64,000 bases of DNA, from assembly GCF_003732265.1 (NCBI RefSeq), contig NZ_MOBK01000010.1, positions 219,792 through 283,791 on the forward strand, written 5' to 3'. This document shows positions 24,802 through 33,556 of the stretch, in pieces. The notes below the pieces were generated by a model. That model was not told where the DNA came from and searched no databases. It saw nothing but the letters and a program-made list of their open reading frames with translations. Source of the DNA: Pseudomonas brassicacearum (lineage in GTDB: Bacteria > Pseudomonadota > Gammaproteobacteria > Pseudomonadales > Pseudomonadaceae). Within the stretch, counting starts at the first letter, position 1. Every line of letters starts with the position of its first letter. A program made the translations under genes and the position numbers.

Positions 24802-27741
24802 ATGAGCCTGCCCACGTTTGCCGAACTGCCCGCCATTCTCCTGCCGTTTGTCACCCGTGCCGAGCAGTCGTTTCGTGCCGCCGTTGCGGCACTTGAAGAC
24901 GACCATCGCCTGTCGGCCTGGACGCCTGAACGCTGGGCGCACTTCGCCCGCGTCGCGGCGGCCAGCGACTTTGTGATTGAACAGAGTGTGCGTGACCCTT
25001 TGATGTTGCTGGCGCTGGTGCAGTCCGGCGAACTGGACCGCGGCTATGCGCCCGGCGAGCTGTGCGCACAGATTGCGGCGGCAGTGAATGCAGCGCAAAC
25101 CGAAGACGAACTCGGCCGCGTCCTGCGTCGCCAGCGCACCCGTCATCAGGTGCGGATTATCTGGCGCGACCTGACCCGTCAGGCCGATCTGGTCCAGACC
25201 TGCCGCGACCTCTCGGACATGGCCGATGCGAGTATCGATCAGGCCTATCAGTGGTTGTATTCGCGTCATTGCCAGCAATTCGGCGTGCCGACGGGCCGGC
25301 GCAGTGGCGAGCCGCAACAAATGGTCATCCTCGGCATGGGCAAGCTCGGCGCCGTGGAGCTCAATCTGTCGTCGGACATCGACCTGATCTTCGCCTACCC
25401 CGAGGGCGGCGAAACCATCGGGGTGAAGCGCTCGCTGGATAACCAGGAATTCTTCATCCGCCTCGGCCAGCGTCTGATCAAGGCGCTGGACCCGATGACC
25501 GTCGACGGCTTCGTGTTCCGCGTCGACATGCGCTTGCGGCCATACGGCTCGGCCGGTGCATTGGTCTTGAGCTTCAATGCGCTGGAGCAGTATTACCAGG
25601 ATCAGGGCAGGGACTGGGAGCGTTACGCGATGATCAAGTCGCGGGTGGTGGCGGGTGATCAAGTGGCCGGCGCGCAATTGCAGGAGATGCTGCGCCCGTT
25701 CGTTTACCGGCGTTACCTGGACTTCTCGGCCATCGAAGCGCTGCGCACCATGAAGCAGCTGATCCAGCAGGAAGTGCGGCGCAAGGGCATGGCCGACAAC
25801 ATCAAGCTCGGTTCCGGCGGCATCCGTGAAGTCGAATTTATCGCCCAGGCCTTTCAGCTGATCCACGGTGGTCGGGACCTGAGCCTGCAACAACGCCCTC
25901 TATTAAAAGTACTGAGCACGCTGGAAGGTCAGGGTTACCTGCCGCCGGCGGTGATCAGCGAGTTGCGCGAAGGCTACGAATTCCTGCGTTACACCGAACA
26001 CGCGATCCAGGCGATCGCCGACCGCCAGACCCAGATGCTGCCCGACGGCGCACAGGATCAGGCACGCATTGCCTTTATGTTGGGCTTCGCCGACTGGGAC
26101 GCTTTCCACGAGCAGCTGATGTATTGGCGTGGCCGCGTGGCCTGGCACTTCGCTCAGGTGATTGCCGATCCCGATGAAGAGGAAGGCACTGAAAGCGAAG
26201 TGGTTGTCGGCGGCGAATGGCTGCCGCTGTGGGAAGAGGCTCAGGACGAAGAGGCCGCTTGCCGGCAGCTGGAAGAGGGCGGTTTCAAGGACGCCACCAA
26301 AGCCCTGAAAGCCTTGGCCGGTTTGCGCAGCAGTCCGCAACTGCGGGCGATGCAGCGTCTGGGCCGAGAACGCCTTGATGCCTTTATTCCTCGCTTGCTG
26401 GCGCAGGCAGTGGAGCATGCCAACCCGGATCTGGTGCTGGAACGCGTGTTGCCGCTGGTGGAAGCCGTGGCCCGTCGGTCCGCGTACCTGGTGTTGCTGA
26501 CCGAAAACCCCGGTGCGCTGCGCCGCTTGCTGACCTTGTGCGCCGCGAGCCCGTGGATCGCCGAGCAGATCACCCGTTTCCCGCTGCTGCTCGACGAATT
26601 GCTCAACGAAGGCCGGCTATTCAAGCCGCCGCTGGCGCCGGAACTGGCCGCCGAGTTGCGCGAGCGTCTGACGCGGATTCCCGAGGACGACCTCGAACAG
26701 CAAATGGAAGCCCTGCGCCATTTCAAACTGGCGCATCGCTTGCGCGTCGCCGCCTCGGAAATCGCCGGCAGCCTGCCGTTGATGAAAGTCAGCGACTACC
26801 TGACCTGGCTCGCTGAAGCGATCCTCGAACAAGTGCTGGCCCTGGCCTGGCGCCAGACCGTGGCCAAGTACGGCACACCACTGCGCACCGACGGTACGTT
26901 GTGCGATCCCGGCTTTATCATTGTCGGTTATGGGAAAGTCGGCGGACTGGAATTGGGGCATGGTTCGGACCTCGACCTGGTGTTCATCCACGACGGCGAT
27001 CCGCAGGCGGAAACCGACGGGCCGAAACCGATTGATGGCGCGCAATTTTTCACCCGGCTGGGGCAGCGGATCATTCACTTGCTGACGGCGCAGACCAACT
27101 CCGGCCAGTTGTATGAAGTGGACATGCGCCTGCGACCGTCCGGTGCGTCGGGGTTGTTGGTCAGTTCGCTGGGGGCGTTTGCCCGCTATCAGGAAAATGA
27201 AGCCTGGACCTGGGAGCACCAGGCGTTGGTGCGAGCGCGGGTGCTGGTGGGCAGCCAGGACGTCGGCCAGGCGTTCGAAAAAGTGCGCGCGGCGATATTG
27301 GGCAAGGCGCGTGACTTGTCGACCCTGCGTCAAGAGGTCAGCGAGATGCGCGCCAAGATGCGCGACAACCTTGGCAGCAAGAGCACCGCGGCCGGCACCG
27401 GGGCAAACGCCTTCGAGGCCACGGCGCCGTTCGATCTCAAGCAGGACGCCGGAGGTATCGTCGATATTGAATTTATGGTGCAATACGCGGCCCTGGCGTG
27501 GTCCGAAACACACCCGCCATTGCTGCGCTGGACTGACAACATCCGCATTCTGGAAGAGCTGGAACACGAAGGGCTGATGCCCGTCGAAGATGCCAACTTG
27601 CTGCGCGAGGCCTATAAAGCCTACCGCTCCGCCGCTCACCGGCAGGCCTTGCAGAAGGACGCCGGGGTAATACCAGGCGACCAGTTCGCGGACGAACGGC
27701 GACAGGTAGTGCGGATCTGGCGTGAGCTGGGGTTAAGCTGA
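24802..27741 (+). CDS. glnE: glutamine synthetase adenylyltransferase / adenylyl-removing enzyme
   Basis: Adenylylates and deadenylylates glutamine synthetase in response to PII. 979 aa, the usual bifunctional length. Two nucleotidyltransferase domains are evident: GMGKLGAVELNLSSDIDLIF (about 178-200, removing domain) and GYGKVGGLELGHGSDLDLVF (about 709-730, transferase domain), each with the paired Asp metal ligands. The central PII-responsive helical region lies between. ATG at 24802 with AAGGAT upstream. Divergent from aceE. Confidence 0.97.
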   Translation: MSLPTFAELPAILLPFVTRAEQSFRAAVAALEDDHRLSAWTPERWAHFARVAAASDFVIEQSVRDPLMLLALVQSGELDRGYAPGELCAQIAAAVNAAQTEDELGRVLRRQRTRHQVRIIWRDLTRQADLVQTCRDLSDMADASIDQAYQWLYSRHCQQFGVPTGRRSGEPQQMVILGMGKLGAVELNLSSDIDLIFAYPEGGETIGVKRSLDNQEFFIRLGQRLIKALDPMTVDGFVFRVDMRLRPYGSAGALVLSFNALEQYYQDQGRDWERYAMIKSRVVAGDQVAGAQLQEMLRPFVYRRYLDFSAIEALRTMKQLIQQEVRRKGMADNIKLGSGGIREVEFIAQAFQLIHGGRDLSLQQRPLLKVLSTLEGQGYLPPAVISELREGYEFLRYTEHAIQAIADRQTQMLPDGAQDQARIAFMLGFADWDAFHEQLMYWRGRVAWHFAQVIADPDEEEGTESEVVVGGEWLPLWEEAQDEEAACRQLEEGGFKDATKALKALAGLRSSPQLRAMQRLGRERLDAFIPRLLAQAVEHANPDLVLERVLPLVEAVARRSAYLVLLTENPGALRRLLTLCAASPWIAEQITRFPLLLDELLNEGRLFKPPLAPELAAELRERLTRIPEDDLEQQMEALRHFKLAHRLRVAASEIAGSLPLMKVSDYLTWLAEAILEQVLALAWRQTVAKYGTPLRTDGTLCDPGFIIVGYGKVGGLELGHGSDLDLVFIHDGDPQAETDGPKPIDGAQFFTRLGQRIIHLLTAQTNSGQLYEVDMRLRPSGASGLLVSSLGAFARYQENEAWTWEHQALVRARVLVGSQDVGQAFEKVRAAILGKARDLSTLRQEVSEMRAKMRDNLGSKSTAAGTGANAFEATAPFDLKQDAGGIVDIEFMVQYAALAWSETHPPLLRWTDNIRILEELEHEGLMPVEDANLLREAYKAYRSAAHRQALQKDAGVIPGDQFADERRQVVRIWRELGLS

Positions 27742-27771
27742 AACGCGCTTGTTGCGGTAACAAGATTCAAA

Positions 27772-27994
27772 TGTGGGAGCGGGCTTGCTCGCGAAAGCGG
27801 AGTGTCAGTCGACATTGATGTTGGATGTGACGGCCCCTTCGCGAGCAAGCCCGCTCCCACAGTAGATCTGCCTTGTTTCGCAGATCGATGTACACCAAAT
27901 CCCAATGTGGGAGCGAGCTTGCTCGCGATAGCGGAGTGACAGTCGACAGCAATGTTGAAGGTGATGACCCATCGCAAGAAGCCCCGTTCCCACA
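27772..27994. repeat. two consecutive REPINs between glnE and waaF
   Basis: REPIN 1 (27772-27861) has arms TGTGGGAGCGGGCTTGCTCG and CGAGCAAGCCCGCTCCCACA. REPIN 2 (27906-27994) starts TGTGGGAGCGAGCTTGCTCG, but its right arm is degenerate (CGCAAGAAGCCCCGTTCCCA). They fill the 307-bp gap. In P. aeruginosa ilvE lies here, from memory; no trace of it is visible. Confidence 0.88.
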
Positions 27995-28048
27995 GTGATT
28001 CTCGAGGCGGGGAGGCGTAGGCCTCCCCGGTTCGTTTTTGGAAACCAC

Positions 28049-29083
28049 ATGAAAATTCTGATCGTTGGGCCCAGTTGGGTCGGTGACATGGTGATGGCGC
28101 AGACACTGTTTCAGTGCCTCAAGCAACGCCACCCGCAATGCGAAATCGACGTCCTGGCCCCCGAGTGGAGCCGGCCGATCCTGGAGCGCATGCCCGAAGT
28201 CCGGCAGGCCTTGAGCTTTCCGCTCGGCCACGGTGCCTTGGAGCTGGCGACCCGTCGGCGCATCGGCAAATCCCTGGCCGGCCAGTACGACCAGGCGATT
28301 TTGCTGCCCAATTCGCTGAAGTCAGCGCTGGTGCCGTTCTTCGCCGGCATCCCGAAACGCACCGGCTGGCGTGGCGAATTCCGCTACGGCCTGCTCAATG
28401 ACGTGCGGACGCTGGATAAAGAACATTATCCGCTGATGATCGAGCGCTTCATGGCCCTGGCCTATGAGCCCGGCGCCGAACTGCCGACCCCTTATCCACG
28501 CCCGAGCCTGCAGATCGACCCGGTCACCCGCGAAGCGACGCTGGCCAAATTCGACCTGGCCCTCGACCGTCCGGTGCTGGTCCTGTGCCCCGGCGCCGAG
28601 TTCGGCGAGGCCAAGCGCTGGCCGTCCGAGCATTACGCCAAGGTCGCCGAAGCGAAGATTCGCGAAGGCTGGCAAGTCTGGCTGTTCGGTTCGAAAAACG
28701 ATCACGCGGTCGGTGAAGACATCCGCGCACGGCTGATTCCCGGCCTGCGTGAAGAGGCGGTCAACCTCAGCGGCGGCACCTCGCTGGCGGAAGCCATCGA
28801 CCTGATGTCCTGCGCCGACGCGGTAGTGTCCAACGACTCCGGCCTGATGCACGTTGCCGCCGCATTGAACCGCCCGCTGGTGGCGGTCTATGGCTCGACA
28901 TCGCCGGGCTTTACCCCGCCGTTGGCCGAGCACGTCGAAGTGGTACGCCTGGGTATCGAATGCAGTCCGTGCTTCGATCGCACGTGCCGTTTCGGTCATT
29001 ACAACTGCTTGCGCCAGCTGATGCCGCAAGCCGTGAACGAAGCCTTGCAGCGGTTGCAGGGCACTGTGGTCGAGGTCAAATAG
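28049..29083 (+). CDS. waaF: ADP-heptose:LPS heptosyltransferase II
   Basis: GT9 enzyme that adds the second L-glycero-D-manno-heptose to the LPS inner core at the cytoplasmic face of the inner membrane. 344 aa. Starts MKILIVGPSWVGDMVMAQTL, the WaaF hallmark, and the nucleotide-sugar site motif NDSGLMHVAAAL is near residue 266. The conserved SPCFDRTCRFGHYNCL lies near the end. ATG at 28049; first gene of an operon in which almost every start overlaps or touches the preceding stop. Confidence 0.95.
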   Translation: MKILIVGPSWVGDMVMAQTLFQCLKQRHPQCEIDVLAPEWSRPILERMPEVRQALSFPLGHGALELATRRRIGKSLAGQYDQAILLPNSLKSALVPFFAGIPKRTGWRGEFRYGLLNDVRTLDKEHYPLMIERFMALAYEPGAELPTPYPRPSLQIDPVTREATLAKFDLALDRPVLVLCPGAEFGEAKRWPSEHYAKVAEAKIREGWQVWLFGSKNDHAVGEDIRARLIPGLREEAVNLSGGTSLAEAIDLMSCADAVVSNDSGLMHVAAALNRPLVAVYGSTSPGFTPPLAEHVEVVRLGIECSPCFDRTCRFGHYNCLRQLMPQAVNEALQRLQGTVVEVK

Positions 29084-29084
29084 T

Positions 29085-30146
29085 TTGCGGGTTCTGCTGA
29101 TCAAGACTTCTTCGCTGGGCGACGTGATTCACGCGTTGCCGGCGCTGACCGACGCGGCGCGGGCGATCCCCGGCATCACGTTCGACTGGGTGGTGGAAGA
29201 AGGCTTTGCCGAGATTCCGACCTGGCACCCGGCCGTGGGCAAGGTGATCCCGGTGGCGATCCGTCGCTGGCGCAAGAACCTCTGGCAAACCATCAAGAGC
29301 GGCGAGTGGAAACGCTTCAAACAAGCCGTTCGTGCCGAAAAATATGATCTGGTGATCGACGCCCAGGGCCTGCTGAAAAGCGCCTGGCTGACACGCTACC
29401 TCAAGGCGCCGGTCGCCGGGCTGGACAAGGATTCTGCCCGCGAGCCGGTGGCGGCGCGTTTCTACTCCCGTCGTCTGGCGGTGGGTCGTGGACAGCACGC
29501 GGTGGAGCGGGTGCGTCAATTGTTCGCCCTGGCGTTGGGCTACGACTTGCCCAAAGGCTTGGGTGATTACGGCCTGAACGTCGAACGCCTGGTCGAACTG
29601 CCGCGCAAGAATCCGTACGTGCTGTTCCTGCATGGCACCACGTGGGACACCAAACACTGGCCGGAAGCCTACTGGCGTGAACTGGCCGAGCGCGTTGGTT
29701 ATCTGGGCGTCGGCGTGAAGCTGCCGTGGGGCAACCCGATCGAGAAAGCCCGGGCCGAACGCATCGCCGCCGGGTTCCGCCATGTCGAAGTGCTGCCCAA
29801 GCTGAACCTGGCCGGTGTCGGCAAAGTGCTGGCCGGCGCGCAGGCTTGTGTCGCCGTGGACACCGGCCTTGGTCATCTGGCCGCCGCGCTCGACGTCCCG
29901 ACCCTGTCGCTGTTCGGCCCGACCAACCCGGGCCTGACCGGCGCCTACGGTAAGGCGCAGATTCACATCGCCAGCGACTTCCCTTGCGCACCGTGCCTGC
30001 AAAAGAAATGCACGTATCAACCGACGGAACAGGATGCCCGTCAGTTCAACCTGAAACGCGAGTGGCCACTGTGCTTCACGCGCCTGAATCCCGAGCGTGT
30101 CGCGACCCGACTGAGCACGTTGTTACTGGCTGAGGAGCTGCGCTGA
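29085..30146 (+). CDS. waaC: LPS heptosyltransferase I
   Basis: GT9 enzyme adding the first heptose to Kdo. 353 aa. N-terminus RVLLIKTSSLGDVIHALPAL (classic WaaC) and C-terminal VDTGLGHLAAAL with the catalytic/nucleotide-binding region. The reading frame opens with TTG at 29085, one nucleotide after the waaF stop, with GAGG in the end of waaF as ribosome binding site; there is no ATG nearby, so I take TTG as the start. Translationally coupled with waaF and waaG. Confidence 0.95.
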   Translation: MRVLLIKTSSLGDVIHALPALTDAARAIPGITFDWVVEEGFAEIPTWHPAVGKVIPVAIRRWRKNLWQTIKSGEWKRFKQAVRAEKYDLVIDAQGLLKSAWLTRYLKAPVAGLDKDSAREPVAARFYSRRLAVGRGQHAVERVRQLFALALGYDLPKGLGDYGLNVERLVELPRKNPYVLFLHGTTWDTKHWPEAYWRELAERVGYLGVGVKLPWGNPIEKARAERIAAGFRHVEVLPKLNLAGVGKVLAGAQACVAVDTGLGHLAAALDVPTLSLFGPTNPGLTGAYGKAQIHIASDFPCAPCLQKKCTYQPTEQDARQFNLKREWPLCFTRLNPERVATRLSTLLLAEELR

Positions 30147-31267
30147 TGCAATTGGCATTCGTCTTGTACAAGTATTTTCCGTTCGGAGGGCTGCAGCGTG
30201 ACTTCATGCGCATCGCCCTCGAATGTCAGCGGCGCGGCCATCAGATTCGTGTCTACACGCTGATCTGGGAAGGCGAGGTTCCGCCGGGTTTCGAAGTGCT
30301 GGTGGCGCCGGTCAAGGCGTTCTTCAATCATCGCCGTAACGAAAAACTCAGCGAGTGGATGGAAGCGGACCTGGCCAAGCGCCCCGTGGACCGCTTGATC
30401 GGTTTCAACAAAATGCCCGGCCTGGACGTTTACTACGCCGCCGACGGCTGCTTCGAAGACAAGGCGCAGAACCTGCGGCACTCGCTGTACCGGCGCTGGG
30501 GCCGCTACCGGCACTTTGCCGAGTACGAGCGCGCGGTGTTCGCCAAGGACGCCAAGACTGAAGTGCTGATGATTTCCGAGGTTCAGCAGCCGCTGTTCAT
30601 CAAGCATTACGACACGCCGCTGGAACGTTTCCACCTGCTGCCGCCGGGGATTTCCCAGGACCGTCGGGCGCCGCCCAATGCCGCCGAGATTCGTGCCGGT
30701 TTTAGAGCTGAATTCAACCTGAAAGACGATGAACTGCTGCTGGTGCAAATCGGCTCCGGGTTCAAGACCAAGGGCGTGGATCGCAGCCTCAAGGCACTGG
30801 CCGCATTGCCCGCTGATCTGAAGAAACGCACCCGGCTGTTTGTAATTGGCCAGGATGACCCCAAATTATTCCAGATGCAGAGCGCTACTTTGGGCCTGGG
30901 CGATAACGTGACGTTCCTCAAGGGTCGTAGCGATATCCCGCGTTTCCTGCTCGGTGCCGATCTGTTGATTCACCCGGCGTACAACGAAAACACCGGGACC
31001 GTGTTGCTCGAAGCCCTGGTGGCCGGGCTGCCGGTATTGGTGAGCGCGGTCTGTGGTTACGCCCATTACATCGCCGAGGCCGATGCCGGCCTGGTGCTGG
31101 ACGAACCCTTCGAGCAGGCACAACTGACGCAGTACCTGACCGGCATGTTGAACGACGCTCAAGCACGGGCGGCCTGGAGCCGCAACGGTCTGGCCTTTGC
31201 CGAGACGGCCGACCTCTACAGCATGCCGCAACACGCGGCCGATGTGATTCTGGCGGAGCACGCTTAA
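30146..31267 (+). CDS. waaG: LPS core glycosyltransferase WaaG
   Basis: GT4 glycosyltransferase that in P. aeruginosa adds the first outer-core hexosamine to heptose II (glucosyltransferase I in enterics). 373 aa. N-terminal FPFGGLQRDFMRIA is the acceptor/donor-site glycine loop typical of WaaG. GSGFKTKGVDR is the donor-binding region, and HPAYNENTGTVLLEALVAG contains the E-x7-E motif of GT4. The ATG at 30146 overlaps the waaC TGA by one base. Confidence 0.94.
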   Translation: MQLAFVLYKYFPFGGLQRDFMRIALECQRRGHQIRVYTLIWEGEVPPGFEVLVAPVKAFFNHRRNEKLSEWMEADLAKRPVDRLIGFNKMPGLDVYYAADGCFEDKAQNLRHSLYRRWGRYRHFAEYERAVFAKDAKTEVLMISEVQQPLFIKHYDTPLERFHLLPPGISQDRRAPPNAAEIRAGFRAEFNLKDDELLLVQIGSGFKTKGVDRSLKALAALPADLKKRTRLFVIGQDDPKLFQMQSATLGLGDNVTFLKGRSDIPRFLLGADLLIHPAYNENTGTVLLEALVAGLPVLVSAVCGYAHYIAEADAGLVLDEPFEQAQLTQYLTGMLNDAQARAAWSRNGLAFAETADLYSMPQHAADVILAEHA

Positions 31268-32073
31268 TGAAGTTGATGCTGGCTGAACCGTTCAAGAGCC
31301 TTTGGGCCGGACGCGATGCGTTCACCGAAGTCGAAGGCCTCGAGGGCGAGGTTTACCGTGAGCTGGAAGCGCGCCGGACCTTGCGCACTGAAGTGAACGG
31401 CAACGGTTTTTTCGTGAAGATCCACCGGGGTATTGGCTGGGGCGAGATCTTCAAGAACCTGCTGACGGCCAAGCTGCCGGTCCTCGGCGCGGGTCAGGAA
31501 TGGAAAGCCATTCAGCGCCTGCAAGAAGTCGGCGTGCCGACCATGACCGCCGTGGCTTACGGCGAGAAGGGCAGCAACCCGGCGGATCAGCACTCGTTCA
31601 TCGTCACCGAAGAACTGGCGCCGACCGTCAGCCTCGAAGACTTCAGCATCGACTGGATCAAGAACCCGCCCGTGCCCAAACTCAAGCGTGCGCTGATCGC
31701 CGAAGTCGCGCGCATGACCGGCATGATGCACCGCGCCGGGGTCAACCATCGCGACTGCTACATCTGCCACTTTCTGCTGCACACCGACAAACCAGTGACG
31801 GCTGATGATTTCAAACTCTCGGTGATCGACCTGCACCGTGCCCAGACCCGCCCGGCGATCACCCAGCGCTGGCGCAACAAGGATCTGGCGGCGCTGTACT
31901 TTTCGGCCCTGGACATTGGCCTGACCCAGCGCGACAAATTGCGTTTCCTCAAGGGCTACTTCCAGCAGCCGCTGCGCCAGATTCTGGCCGAGGAAGCGTC
32001 ATTGCTCGCCTGGCTTGAAGGCAAGGCCAATAAACTCTATGACCGTAAACAGCGATACGGGGATGCGCTCTGA
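31267..32073 (+). CDS. waaP: LPS heptose I kinase WaaP (RfaP)
   Basis: Phosphorylates heptose I of the inner core using ATP; essential for outer-membrane integrity in P. aeruginosa. 268 aa with a eukaryotic-like kinase fold: Lys51 in FFVKIHR, Glu in SFIVTEEL, the catalytic loop NHRDCYICHFLL with Asp163 (the residue shown to be catalytic in P. aeruginosa WaaP) and the metal-site IDLHRAQ (188-193). ATG overlaps the waaG stop (TAATG). Confidence 0.96.
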   Translation: MKLMLAEPFKSLWAGRDAFTEVEGLEGEVYRELEARRTLRTEVNGNGFFVKIHRGIGWGEIFKNLLTAKLPVLGAGQEWKAIQRLQEVGVPTMTAVAYGEKGSNPADQHSFIVTEELAPTVSLEDFSIDWIKNPPVPKLKRALIAEVARMTGMMHRAGVNHRDCYICHFLLHTDKPVTADDFKLSVIDLHRAQTRPAITQRWRNKDLAALYFSALDIGLTQRDKLRFLKGYFQQPLRQILAEEASLLAWLEGKANKLYDRKQRYGDAL

Positions 32074-32807
32074 TGGCGGGTTGGAGACTGGAGCCCGCTT
32101 ACAGCGATTTGGCAGAAGATTTTGGCAGCCTTGAGGCGGTGTTCGCCCTGCAAGGTGAGCGGCTGACCCGCGACCTGTTGTCCGAGGTCATCCGCGTCAA
32201 TCGCAACGGCGTCAATTACTACGTCAAACGCTACGTCGGCGCCGGCAAAGGCCTGCGCCGTTACCTGGGCAAACCTCGGGTGAAGGCCGAATGGCAGAAC
32301 CTCAAGCGCTTCGCCAAGTGGGGCATTCCCACCGCCGAAGTGGTGGCCTGGGGCCTGGAACGACGTGGCGCGGCGTACGATCGTGGGGCGATGATTACCC
32401 GCGAGTTGCCCAACACCGAAGACTTGTCGGCCCTCGCTGATCGGCGCGATCCCAAGTTGGCGGACCGCGCCTGGGTCGACTCGATCAGTCGGCAATTGGC
32501 CGGTTACACCCGGACCATGCACGACAATCGCTTTACCCATAACGATTTGAAGTGGCGCAACCTGCTGGTCGATGATCAAGCCCGACTGTTCCTGATCGAT
32601 TGCCCCAATGGCGATTTCTGGCACGGCTTCTGGCTTAAGTACCGCATCACCAAAGACCTGGCCTGTCTGGACAAGGTGGCCAAATATCACCTGTCGGCGA
32701 CCCAGCGCCTGCGCTTTTATCTGCAATACCGCCAGCGTGACCGGCTGAATGCCGCCGACAAGAAACGCATCCGGCACGTGGTGAGATTTTTCGAGGGACG
32801 CGAATGA
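32073..32807 (+). CDS. LPS core kinase-like protein (PA5008 type)
   Basis: 244 aa of the Kdo/WaaP (InaA-like) kinase family. Visible motifs: VNYYVKRY-like Lys region near residue 50 (NYYVKRYVGAGKG), catalytic loop THNDLKWRNLLV and the DFG-equivalent FLIDCPNGD. It probably phosphorylates an inner-core heptose or another core sugar; the substrate is not evident. The ATG at 32073 overlaps the waaP stop (TGATG), placing it in the waaFCGP operon as in P. aeruginosa. Confidence 0.85.
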   Translation: MAGWRLEPAYSDLAEDFGSLEAVFALQGERLTRDLLSEVIRVNRNGVNYYVKRYVGAGKGLRRYLGKPRVKAEWQNLKRFAKWGIPTAEVVAWGLERRGAAYDRGAMITRELPNTEDLSALADRRDPKLADRAWVDSISRQLAGYTRTMHDNRFTHNDLKWRNLLVDDQARLFLIDCPNGDFWHGFWLKYRITKDLACLDKVAKYHLSATQRLRFYLQYRQRDRLNAADKKRIRHVVRFFEGRE

Positions 32808-33556
32808 CTGATTTTCTGGCCGCTGAAGACCGTGCGCTGCTTGAGCGCCATGGCCTCGGTACGTTCGATGCGCTCTGGGCCAAACAGCTCGAGGCCGTGG
32901 ATGAGCCCAACACCGCGGGTGGTGGCTGGAGCAGTGTGTTTCGGCTGGATCTGGAAGGTCGTGGCTTCTACCTCAAGCGCCAGAGCAACTACCTGACGCG
33001 TACCTTTCACGCGCCGTTTGGCGAGCCGAGCTTTGCCCGTGAGTTTCGCAACATCAGCCGCTATGAAAAGCTCGGTATTCCGGCGCTGAAGGCGGTGTTT
33101 TTTGGTGAGCGTAAAGTCAACGGCGAAGTCCGCGCGGTATTGCTGACTCGCGCGCTGGACGGTTGGGATGACCTGGATTCGCTGTTACAGCGCTGGTCGG
33201 ACCTGAGCGAGGCGCAACACTTGGCCATTCTCAAAGCCTGTGGCGAACTGGCGCGCCGCCTGCACGGCGTGCGTCAGGTTCATGGTTGTTTCTACCCAAA
33301 ACATATTTTTCTTCAGGCGACGGGCGACGGATATCTGGCTCAGTTGATCGACCTGGAAAAGACCCGGCCGCTGTTGTTCGGTCAACGTGACCGGGTCAAG
33401 GATCTGGAACCGTTGCTGCGTCGCGCGCCGGAGTGGACCGACGCGCAGTTGCGCGAGTTGTTGGCGGTCTACGTCGATCAGCCCTCGGACAGTTCGTTGG
33501 TGGACAGTTGGGTGTCGCGCCTGACTGCGCGGCGCAGTCGCAAGGAGACCCGCTGA
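32804..33556 (+). CDS. LPS core kinase-like protein (PA5007 type)
   Basis: 250 aa of the same lipopolysaccharide kinase family. GFYLKRQSNYLTRTF holds the ATP-site Lys. The catalytic loop reads VHGCFYPKHIFLQ, where the usual HxD aspartate is replaced (H-G-C), and the metal-site segment is IDLEKTR. The altered catalytic loop is shared by InaA-type proteins, so activity is uncertain. The start overlaps the previous stop by 4 nt (ATGA). Confidence 0.82.
   Translation: MTDFLAAEDRALLERHGLGTFDALWAKQLEAVDEPNTAGGGWSSVFRLDLEGRGFYLKRQSNYLTRTFHAPFGEPSFAREFRNISRYEKLGIPALKAVFFGERKVNGEVRAVLLTRALDGWDDLDSLLQRWSDLSEAQHLAILKACGELARRLHGVRQVHGCFYPKHIFLQATGDGYLAQLIDLEKTRPLLFGQRDRVKDLEPLLRRAPEWTDAQLRELLAVYVDQPSDSSLVDSWVSRLTARRSRKETR

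Noticed and set aside
21896..24805. A 969-codon plus-strand frame opposite aceE, and a 522-codon minus-strand frame over the start of glnE
   Set aside because: Both are antisense shadows produced by GC-skewed codon positions; the opposite strand encodes AceE and GlnE with full family motifs.
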